From assembly GCA_903813345.2 (NCBI GenBank), contig CAIIXF020000002.1, positions 29,376,723-29,440,722 on the forward strand: a stretch of 64,000 bases of DNA. The letters run 5' to 3'. Source of the DNA: Owenia fusiformis (taxonomy: Eukaryota > Annelida > Polychaeta > Sabellida > Oweniidae). Both the position numbers and the translations under genes were made by a program. The stretch's first letter is position 1. Every line of letters starts with the position of its first letter. The notes beneath the pieces were generated by a model. It had not been told where the DNA came from and did no database searches. It worked only from the letters and a program-made list of their open reading frames with translations. Shown piece by piece: positions 55,923-64,000 of the stretch.

Positions 55923-58900
55923 CTGCAATAAGTACGACAATTAATACAAATATTTTGATTGATCTTGCATGTAGCACAATATACACTCCCTATACATAGT
56001 TATTATCTGCATGTAAAAATTAATGGATGGAGCAAGAAACAAAATTAAATTAAAAACTAAAATTGATGATTACAAATTTTTATTTATAAAGAAATACACA
56101 TCTAATTTTTATTCATGAAGAGAAATACACATTTTTTTCATGAAGAAATATACATTTCATTTTTATTCATGAAGAAATACACATTTAAGAAATACACATT
56201 ACATTTTTATTCATGAAGAAATACACATTTCATTTTTATTCATGAAGAAATACACATTTCATTTTTATTCATGAAGAAATACACATTTCATTTTTATTCT
56301 TAAATGGAAATGCACCTCTCAACTCATATTCAAAGTTATATCATTATTTGAGAATATTTGTGAAATAAATTAAAAGTTTTAGAAAAGTAAAACTTATTTC
56401 AATTCAGAAGACTCTAACATTGTGGGTGATAATAATATTCTATGGATTAGTCAATCAATTTACCTGTGAAATACTATTGAATGCTCTCTCCCACTTGCTG
56501 ATCTTAGTATTCAAGGTTGTGACAACATTCTGGGGGTCACGACGACAGGCATCACAGACATTGTTCTTGGTGAGTTCTTCACATATGGCACAGTTCATGG
56601 TAGAGAAATACTGAGATATCATACCCTAGAGTTATAACAATTACGATATTGAATACTAACATTACAACTGTGTGTCTATTTCAAGGTATACAATTAATGT
56701 ATAATGAACAGGGTATGCCCTAGGGCCCGGTCATTTGGTCATTATCAGGTTACTTTGAATACTGACCAGTTATTTTTCACAAGGTATTGGAAAATAACAT
56801 TGCAACTGATCAGTGATGGCATTTTGACCAGCAGCCCTCAGATCCTTAAGGCATACACTTAATAAATTCAGCCACTCAAAATCTAAATAATTGAATTTTC
56901 AATTGGCAGTAGTATTTTATCGCCACATACCTTCTTCTGTGCCACATTTACAGGTGCTACAGGAGCAACTTTGGTGCTTCTAGGCATGTCCTGGTACCTA
57001 CAAGCAAAATGCAGAAATATCTTTGACATCTGATCGGTATCAACCCTGTAGTAGACTAGTAGTAGTCATTGATGTGTTTGAATAACAGGATGGAGAGTGG
57101 GAAATACAAGGATAACACTGGAAAATACTAATTCATAGTGTACTACATGTAGTGTAAATCAGATGCAAAGAAGAGCTTTGGAGCTACTTGACAAAATCAA
57201 ATTGTTGAATAAGTTGCATGGTTGACATGTTATTCAATGCTGAAAATCAAAACCAATTATCTCAGGCCTCTGGGTAGTGGATTGATACTTATGTATGTTG
57301 CCCTGGTGTAACTTTTATGTGAGCGATGCAGCACCCATTAAAAGTGTTAACATTTTATATTCAACAACAACAAAGGTATTGTACATACCATTTGAATACA
57401 TCTACTCCTAACAAGGCAAAAATCCTATTTAGAGGAGGTAGGATCTGCTTGGTGATGTAGTAGGTGGCATTGAGCCGCATGGACGGGTCACTGAGGAAGA
57501 TATCAGGCTTGCGCACCAGCTGGATTAGAGGCAAGCCAGGGGGTCCATAGACTATGAGATAGGGGACCCTCTCACCAACCCTGGGCTCAGATCTGCGATC
57601 AACAACCAAGTTTTTCCTGAAAATGAATGAGATGAAATAAGCTGTAATTTCAGGTGATTTGGGTCAAGTGGTAGGTCATCATTTACATTTTTTCATTTTT
57701 AAATATTAATTATTTTCAGGTTGGAACAAAACCTATAAAAATTTCCATATCAATTTCATTAAAAGTTGGCATAAATGGTTATTACAAGGGCACTGAAAAG
57801 ATTAAACATTCAACATTCCAACCCATTTTTACCTTGCAATCTCTAATGCTGGTACACATGCTCCAGGCTTGTATCCAGCCATTCCTCGATATTCCTTGGC
57901 GAAGATGCAATCCTGGATATTTGCCCTGCCATCTATTAGCTTCTTGCACTGGGACTGGACATAGTTTCTCACAGCGCTGATGTCTCGACTGGTAAATAGG
58001 ATCTTGATGGAACGCTCTAGGATCTGAAATACAATTTTATTTTTGTTAAGTGGAGTGAAATCCAAGGGTGAAAATTTCATTAAAACTACAGGGTCTCCAT
58101 AAAGTCTCCTTCTAATAATTACAATACAAAGTCTGTGTAAAGTGTAAAAAAATATTATGGACACTCTGTACATCAACATGATTATTACATTTAGTTGATA
58201 TCTTGAAAGCATACACTAAGTTATATTTCAAGATGTGAAAATACACTTTAGTCAGTGTAAACTTAGGTACATAACAATAAATTTTTGCACTGCCAAGGTC
58301 AGTTTTGTTTATTAATTCAAAATTCTTCAGCTAAGTTTTCGAAACTCAAACATGCATTGGACTTCAAAATGTATCATAGCCAAAATCAATATATCTTGTT
58401 TGAATGTCACTGAAACTCATGAGATCAATGCTTTGCTCATTCATTATAATATTGTCTCTTTATTAATCTTTACCTTAGAAACAGCTGTACATGTATCTCT
58501 GCGAACTGTTTCAATCCCCTTAGCATCAAACACAGGTTCTTTCTGATCTGGGGTCTCATACATGAAACCAACATATCTCTTTTTGGTTTGCAGAACACAG
58601 GGCAAATACACCTGAATAACATGACAAGTACAACTGAATAACATGGCAAGTGCACCTGAGTAACAGGGCAAGTACATCTAATTAACATGACAAGTACACC
58701 TAAATAACAGGGCAAGAAGAACCTAAATATAACAATAATGCATCAATGAATAAGATAAGTACATTTAAACAATGGGGGAATACAACACAATTTTTTTGTA
58801 CCTTTTCAAACTTCAGCTTGATTGGTTTAGGGTTGTCATTGGTAACAGCATCACACATCTCCTGTCCAATCCTAAATGCATCTTCTTTAGATCTCCCCTT

Positions 58901-61900
58901 CAGCAATATAAACAGACTGTCTGTGTCTCCATACACAACTTCGGCTCCCCACTTTTTGGTGTTCTCCACCAAAGAAATGGCTCGTTCAAGGGTCTCTCTG
59001 GCCTTTCTAACGATGCTGTCCCCAACCTCAATACAAGGCATGCGCCCGGAGAAACTGGCGGAGGTGTAGCCATATGTGACATTTGCGATAAGTTTAAGAC
59101 CCAGCTGTCTTGCATGGAGAAGTCTTTCTAGTGCCTGTGTATCAAATAAAACATGAGACTTAAAATTTGAACCTCAGTCCAATGTTCTCCTACTATGACG
59201 TCATTGTATCCATGGTTACAACAATTCATTTAGGAATAGGTAAATTGTCCATTGATGACCCCCTTGAAAGGTTATTTTATAACTTAGGGTTGCAGGATTG
59301 CATCAGATTTGACAGAGACTTAAACATACAGTAATCTCCATTTTAGGCTTGATCTATTTCACTCTGAGATGTACAATCTGGTAATATCTAATTATATTGG
59401 AGCTATATGCAGACATGTACATTTTGTACATAGTACAATCAATTAAGTTATTACAGGTTATATATTTTCAAGTATCGAATGTACCTTATCCTCTTTGTTG
59501 AGTTTCATTGATTTTTTCACCATGATGCGAGTATTGAGAATGTCTTGAACCATAATTGGAAGGATCCCTCTACGCACCTTCGACTTTACAAATACAACGC
59601 CATTTGGAGAAATTGTAATGTCATTACGGAGATCCTGTAAAAATGAACCAAATTTGTAATACCATGGTATTTTTAAATTGGGAGTTGTAATTCATGTTTA
59701 TTAGTTGTAAATTGGTTATAAAAACAGTATAGTTTAATATGCATCAATACAAAAAATTTCCAATAATACAAAATATTGAATCTTATAGATTTAGCCCCTT
59801 TAGCCTTATAGTGATTGATTCCCATCTGTAGTTGTACAAGGCAATATGGACACATTCTGAACAATTATTGTAAAAGTACAGAACATGACAACAAATTTGT
59901 GATAAATAAGTGCATGAGCAATATTATAGAATGTGTTATTATTGCTTCTTTTTCAATTATAATCGATCAATTTACAATTATAGTTAACTCGCCCCTTTGA
60001 TAAAAATAACAACAACCATTTCCAATTTATGTCCATACCTTGAGCTGTTTTGGATCTATTCCCAATGATGTGCAGCCGAAGTCGAACATACCTTCACTGA
60101 AAATCATATCAATTATTATATGTTAATATCCTAATATTTCCTTTTTACAGGTGTAATCTGTATCTGGAAACACAGACCATTAGAAGTCAACTTTTCATAA
60201 AGATTTTGTGAGTTTGGCTTTTCCCCCAATTGATTATTTAAAGGGCTCTATAAAATCTTGACTAAACATTTGGCAAATTCTAGAATCTAAGCAACAAATA
60301 ATCGAAAATTGTAAATGTGTTTACACCTGAGTTTCTAATGTTACAAGACTCAATACTCACTGTGCATGAGCCAAGTTCTCCACTCGCCCTAGGCATGTTG
60401 AGAAACAGTAGTTATAGGCAATCATGATGGACGGATAGAGAGACTGGAAATCAAGCACTATCACAGGATTGCTGTAGAACCTAGACTGGGGCTCAAGGGT
60501 TAGGGGGATGCATTCTGGGGCTTTTTGCTGGGCTCGCTGTTGGACGCTTGGAGATACGGCAATAAGGCTCATCGGTTTTGCTATCCTCAGCATCATAGAC
60601 TCAACACGATACTGGAAATACAAAAGTGTTTAGATAAGCAGGTGTTCACATTTCACGGTTTTATAAACATGAAAGTCAATGGGGGATAACATTGGCACCC
60701 AGAAAAAATGTTCACATTGAGAGGTGTTCGGACAAGAGAGGCATTCAGATATACAGGCTTCACTGTATGGTTTTATACAATGTAAAAATTAGAAATTTGG
60801 GGTAATATTAATTTTACACTGAATTATTTTTAATTATTTATCTCTGTCGACCAAACAAAAGATGTCACAAGAACAAACCTGTGATCCCCGGCTAAGCACG
60901 TGATAAAATTCTATGCCAAATACACGTGCAAACTCGCTTGTTTGACCAATAAGATCAAGCTGTTTCATTATCGCAAGGTTGCCATTCACTCTGGTCAGGT
61001 AGAACTCAATGACACGCCATCTATAACCAGATAATATACCTTATATAAATATGTTCAAATACTGTTGTCAAATTACTTACAATTATTCATTTGGATTGAA
61101 ATATAGTTCAAATGAACTTTAACTAACAGTTGGTCAGTAATTGATAGAAATTCTTGTTGTAACATCAAAATCTATGAAATTTCAATTATCTAACCATCTC
61201 AGATATTAACACTTATAACTGGCACGATTAATTAAATAATAAAAAATTATTTTAATTTTCCATTCTTCATACATGTAATCAAAGGCTTACAAATCACCTG
61301 TTTTTATGTGCAGGTTGTTTGTACCATGTAGAAAGTTGTTTGAATGAGAACAGTGGCTCCCTCTGGTGAAGGACATGATATGCAACATTCTCAAATGTAT
61401 ACACATTCAGTGTCACCTGCAAAAACAAAAGATAGAAAGATTCAATGCCAGAAAAGAGGTGTTACTATTTAATAAAATAGTAAAGTTGTACATCAAATTT
61501 GTAAGCTAAAACAATTTTTCGGTACTAACAACTTATAAACCACCCTATACAAAGTGAGCCAAGAGACACAATATAGATATGGTTAAGGAAGAGACAAGAC
61601 ATTAACATGCAAAATGTCACTACCTGCCATTTGTTACAGACACCGACTTCTGGATGCTGAACACCAATCACCGAACACTGAACACCATCCACAAAAGGTT
61701 AGAGACTAGAACATTATGTCATCACCTCTGTTGGTGACATGAAAAGGTGAAAAATCAACTAAGTATAGCACCCTGAGCTGAGCTCACTTAATCCACTTAA
61801 AAGGTTAATACCTCATGTCTGAGAATCCTCCATAGGTTGATGACTACACGCCCAGCTATATGTATCTCAGACATAGTGTCTGCTCCCCACTCATCTCTTT

Positions 61901-63419
61901 CTGCCTTAAAACTGCTCTCCTTGGCAGCATCTGAAACAGCAGACAAAGTTACCCTTAGCACAACCTCATCAAGAATGCTATCAAAAATATAGAATTATAT
62001 ATACAATGGACCTACTTTTGATATCAAATAAAGTAAATGTTTGTTCAAGAAAAAGGACTAGAAACATTTTAAGAGAAACTTTATCCATTCTCAAGGTGGC
62101 AGTTTAACCTAATGAAATTAACTTTAAGTGTAACTTCTCCTGTGGGCTTTTATCTCCAATACTTAAAATCAATGGACATCTTTAATTTGCATATATTCAT
62201 GAATTTAATAATGTATAACTGGCATGAATTGAGGCACCTGCAAAATCATGAAAACATGAGTGTGTGAAAAGCAAAGAAATGTACAAATCTGCAAAAATTG
62301 CTGGTGCAAATAAAATGTCTTTTATAGTAATCTGACTCACCTGGGATTCTGGATATTGCTGGGGCGAGGTTTATATCCAAATGTGCAGCTCTCTGTAGAA
62401 GATAGCCCCAGGATAACATCTGGATCTCAAACCCTACCAGAATATCAGGGTCATTTCTAAAAGAGATGAGAATACAAGGTTGGGTTAAAATATTTTCAAT
62501 ATTCGCACGAAGTTCTTAAAAAAGGAGCCGATCACCCTCAGCCATGTAGTCAGGGGAGGTTCAATTCTTTCAAAATCATGCTGTTTTCTCACAAATCATG
62601 CCAAACATTAGCTATAATGCAATTCTTACATTATCATAAAGAAATAGGATAAAACAATTGCTCATTTTTAACAACTTTAACAATTTAGTCTGAAAAGTAT
62701 GTTAGCATATTCTACTTTCTCTTGTTCACAAAAAGAGGACAGGATTTATTAGAAAGGTCTATTATAACTTACTGTACTTCTACTTAATTTGGCGGATCAG
62801 TCCAAATCGTTAAAGTCCACCAAATTAATTAGTTCTAAACAGCAAATCCGCTAAAATAAGTAGTGTCAAATTAAGTAGAAGTACGGTAACAGTATTCACT
62901 GTTCTTTAATACTCACCTTAGTATTAGAGATTTCACCTCACTGATCAACTCCTTTTCATCCATCACATATGTGGCCTCCAAAGATCTCATGCCAGATTTC
63001 TCAAGTAAGGTGTGCCCTCTAGAAGATACTGATTCTCCTGAAGTTGATGGTTTTGGAGAGTCTATTCTTGAGGTTGATGGTTTTGGAGAATCTATTCTTG
63101 AAGTTGATGGTTTTGGATAATCTACTCTTGAAGTTGATGGTTTTGGTGAATCTACTATTGAGGTTGAATCTAACATTGAAGTGCGAGGTTTTGATACATC
63201 GACATCGTCTCCCCCTAATTCAGACTTTGAAGTTTTAACCTGAACAGCAGCACTCTCAGCGTCAACAATTATTGCTCCAGAGAATTCCTGTTTGACCTGT
63301 CTACTGTCACTGTGTATTGTGTAGAATATGACCTTAATCGGGTCAAACTCCGGATCAGGTCGGAGATTGCCTCTTGTTTGAACATGGAGCTCTAATGACA
63401 TGACAGTCAAGTGCTGCAC
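55779..63419 (-). CDS. REV3L: REV3L, catalytic subunit of DNA polymerase zeta (C-terminal 906 codons; gene continues past the right edge)
   Basis: Fifteen exons join in phase from 63419 down to the TGA at 55779-55781. The protein is a B-family polymerase used for translesion synthesis. In order: remnant exonuclease-like domain (VMSLELHVQTR, in which motif I lacks the catalytic DIE as in known Pol zeta), DPDILVGFEIQMLSWGYLLQ, RGSQYRVESMMLRIAKPM, motif A DFQSLYPSIMIAYNYCFSTC, motif B region LGLKLIANVTYGYTSASFSG, motif C YGDTDS, thumb, then CysA (CAIC...CDAC) and CysB (CASC...CTSLDC), which holds the 4Fe-4S cluster that binds POLD2/POLD3 in known enzymes. Similarity to human REV3L is high throughout. 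The catalytic aspartates are present. The long N-terminal part lies outside the window. Confidence 0.97.
56068..56302. repeat. 29-bp minisatellite in the last REV3L intron
   Basis: CATTTTTATTCATGAAGAAA plus TACACATTT is repeated about seven times, first imperfectly and then nearly perfectly. It fills much of the intron between the CysA and CysB exons. Confidence 0.88.
56464..56625 (-). CDS. REV3L: REV3L exon n: CysA motif
   Basis: 54 codons, AACTCTAG|GGTATG to TCACAG|GTAAAT. Encodes GMISQYFSTMNCAICEELTK and VCDACRRDPQN; the four cysteines form the CysA zinc site. Confidence 0.94.
56931..56997 (-). CDS. REV3L: REV3L exon m (67 nt)
   Basis: TGCTTGTAG|GTACC to GAAGAAG|GTATGT. Encodes YQDMPRSTKVAPVAPVNVAQ, the linker between the polymerase core and the Cys motifs. 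It is short and less conserved; phase and flanking exons support it. Confidence 0.88.
57389..57616 (-). CDS. REV3L: REV3L exon l: thumb region
   Basis: 228 nt, TCATTTTCAG|GAAAAA to AAATG|GTATGT. Encodes DRRSEPRVGERVPYLIVYGP, LNATYYITKQILPPLNRIFA and the start of the FKWY motif. Confidence 0.96.
57833..58023 (-). CDS. REV3L: REV3L exon k
   Basis: 191 nt, GTATTTCAG|ATCCTA to GCAAG|GTAAAA. Encodes ILERSIKILFTSRDISAVRN, IQDCIFAKEYRG and YKPGACVPALEIAR. Confidence 0.96.
58474..58611 (-). CDS. REV3L: REV3L exon j
   Basis: 46 codons, phase 0 at both ends, TTATTCAG|GTGTAT to CTAAG|GTAAAG. Encodes VYLPCVLQTKKRYVGFMYET and FDAKGIETVRRDTC. Its acceptor is preceded by five tandem copies of a 22-bp unit that resembles the acceptor plus exon start. 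Confidence 0.96.
58612..58721 (-). repeat. 22-bp tandem repeat of a splice acceptor plus exon start (5 copies)
   Basis: Read on the - strand, five 22-bp units such as GTGCACTTGCCATGTTATTC+AG each end in CAG or TAG and start like the exon that follows (GTGTATTTGCCCTGT). The repeat runs up to the true acceptor of REV3L exon j at 58612. Confidence 0.9.
58802..59134 (-). CDS. REV3L: REV3L exon i: polymerase motifs B and C
   Basis: 111 codons, GATACACAG|GCACTA to GAAAAG|GTACAA. Encodes RQLGLKLIANVTYGYTSASF and SGRMPCIEVGDSIVRKA, then AEVVYGDTDSLFILLKGRSK, in which YGDTDS carries the catalytic aspartates. Confidence 0.97.
59485..59634 (-). CDS. REV3L: REV3L exon h
   Basis: 50 codons, phase 0 at both ends, TTTTTACAG|GATCTC to GATAAG|GTACAT. 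Encodes NDITISPNGVVFVKSKVRRG, ILP and MVKKSMKLNKEDK. Confidence 0.95.
60039..60096 (-). CDS. REV3L: REV3L exon g (58 nt)
   Basis: A short exon, GATTTTCAG|TGAAGG to CTCAAG|GTATGG, encoding EGMFDFGCTSLGIDPKQLK. The FGCTSL stretch matches human REV3L. Too short to show as a long frame; placed from phase and homology. Confidence 0.92.
60361..60611 (-). CDS. REV3L: REV3L exon f: polymerase motif A
   Basis: 251 nt, ATTTCCAG|TATCG to CACA|GTGAGT. Encodes YRVESMMLRIAKPM, then VIVLDFQSLYPSIMIAYNY, in which the first catalytic aspartate lies, and CFSTCLGRVEN. Confidence 0.97.
60879..61020 (-). CDS. REV3L: REV3L exon e
   Basis: 142 nt, GGTTATAG|ATGGCG to CACAG|GTTTGT. Encodes WRVIEFYLTRVNGNLAIMKQ, LDLIGQTSEFARVFGIEF and YHVLSRGSQ. 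Confidence 0.95.
61298..61416 (-). CDS. REV3L: REV3L exon d
   Basis: 119 nt, TTTTTGCAG|GTGACA to AACAG|GTGATT. Encodes TLNVYTFENVAYHVLHQREP and FSFKQLSTWYKQ. Confidence 0.95.
61812..61930 (-). CDS. REV3L: REV3L exon c
   Basis: 119 nt, GTTTCAG|ATGCT to GAG|GTATTA. Encodes ERDEWGADTMSEIHIAGRVV and INLWRILRHE. Confidence 0.95.
62341..62456 (-). CDS. REV3L: REV3L exon b
   Basis: 116 nt, TTTTAG|AAATGA to CCCAG|GTGAGT. Encodes NDPDILVGFEIQMLSWGYLL and QRAAHLDINLAPAISRIP, a signature stretch of Pol zeta. Confidence 0.96.
62769..62889. mobile_element. MITE-like element, 121 bp, in a REV3L intron
   Basis: TTACTGTACTTCTACTTAAT at the left is mirrored by ATTAAGTAGAAGTACGGTAA at the right, with one mismatch. 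GGCGGAT and ATCCGC add an inner pair. It is non-coding and ends 27 bp from exon a's donor. Confidence 0.82.
62917..63419 (-). CDS. REV3L: REV3L exon a: exonuclease-like domain start with a 30-bp coding repeat
   Basis: Begins after TTCTCCAG with QHLTVMSLELHVQTRGNLRP and ends CTAAG|GTGAGT. Four copies of a 10-residue unit (DSPKPSTSRI) interrupt the domain in a region that is variable in human REV3L. The phase at its start is assumed 0 from the homologous reading. Confidence 0.92.
63039..63160 (-). repeat. REV3L: 30-bp in-frame coding repeat in REV3L
   Basis: Four copies of a unit encoding DSPKPSTSR(I/V), the last diverging to DSPKPSTSGE. The unit length keeps the frame. It lies between GAIIVDAE and GMRSLEATY. 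Confidence 0.88.
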
Positions 63420-64000
63420 CTGGAGAATGGAGATAATTCTACATATACTATATGTGGAGCTCTAATTACATGACAGTCAAGTGCTGCACCTGGAGAATGG
63501 AGATAATTCGACATAGTACTATATGTGGAGCTCTAATGACATGACAGTCAAGTGCTGCACCTGGAGAATGGAGATAATTCGACATAGGACTATATGTGGA
63601 GCTCTAATTACATGACAGTCAAGTGCTGCACCTGGAGAATGGAGATAATTCGACATAGTACTATATGTGGAGCTCTAATTACATGACAGTCAAGTGCTGC
63701 ACCTGGAGAATGGAGATAATTCACCATAGTACTATATGTTGAGCTCTAATGACATGACAGTCAAGTGCTGCACCTGGAGAATGGAGATAATTCGACATAG
63801 TACTATATGTTCAGCTCCAATGATATGACAGTCAAGTGCTGCACCTGGAGAATGGAGATAATTCGACATAGTACTATATGTGGAGCTCTAATGACATGAC
63901 AGTCAAGTGCTGCACCTGGAGAATGGAGATAATTCTACATAGTACTATATGTTCAGCTCTAATGACGTGACAGTCAAGTGCTGCACCTGGAGAATGGAGA
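63386..64000 (-). repeat. 71-bp minisatellite copying the acceptor and start of a REV3L exon
   Basis: Unit boundaries (TCTAAT) fall at 63391, 63461, 63532, 63603, 63674, 63745, 63816, 63887 and 63958, so nearly nine copies, and the array runs off the window. On the - strand each unit holds TTCTCCAG|GTGCAGCACTTG and CATTAGAGCT, the acceptor plus about 34 nt of exon a, then intron text CATATAGTACTATG. Copies are about 95% alike by eye. Confidence 0.95.

Noticed and set aside
58746-59131. Plus-strand frames over REV3L exon i
   Set aside because: The minus strand encodes YGDTDS and the other polymerase motifs, so the + strand frames are shadows.

Overview
This is a piece of animal nuclear genome, AT-rich and intron-rich. 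Genes are split by GT-AG introns, and introns and spacers are full of short inverted-repeat elements, LINE tails and minisatellites. Gene content and repeat style suggest a non-vertebrate bilaterian, probably marine. I cannot name the species.

Left part (about 2.1-24.1 kb, + strand): a complete gene for a HUNK-type protein kinase (AMPK/SNF1-related family). Nine exons join in phase to 799 codons, and a phase-neutral 54-codon candidate cassette exon lies before exon 8. Its introns hold palindromic MITE-like elements, a LINE tail at 8.3-8.5 kb, and an unrecognised small gene on the - strand in intron 4 (10.0-10.85 kb) that has its own CRE-CCAAT-TATA promoter block.

Middle (26.5-31.7 kb, - strand): a seven-exon gene whose exons join in phase to 505 codons. 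It encodes a THAP zinc finger, a transposase-type helix-turn-helix and an IS5/Harbinger-like DDE nuclease with all three acidic residues present, so it is either an intact transposase or a host gene derived from one. Next to it are a 437-bp terminal-inverted-repeat element (31.998-32.434 kb) and the 3' end of a 5'-truncated LINE (32.55-33.42 kb).

Repeat block (33.4-51.9 kb): an 18-kb head-to-tail array of eleven related units of about 1.2-2.3 kb. Each unit has a conserved start, usually a swapped-in microsatellite, 133-bp subrepeats, and a conserved end carrying a TGACCT-n-TGACCT (DR1) motif. At five places the unit ends in one to five copies of a short perfect hairpin cassette (15 in all). 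I recognise no coding sequence in the block.

Right part (55.8-64.0 kb, - strand): the C-terminal 906 codons of REV3L, the catalytic subunit of DNA polymerase zeta, in 15 exons running from the remnant exonuclease domain through the polymerase motifs to the CysA/CysB C-terminus. The gene continues beyond the right edge. Two of its introns carry minisatellites made of copies of the following splice acceptor plus the start of the exon (22-bp and 71-bp units).

HUNK and REV3L have no obvious shared function. The most unusual items are the composite array with hairpin cassettes, the duplicated splice-acceptor minisatellites of REV3L, the nested gene in HUNK, and the intact THAP-HTH-DDE gene. All domain calls come from reading motifs and from remembered family sequences, not from a database search.
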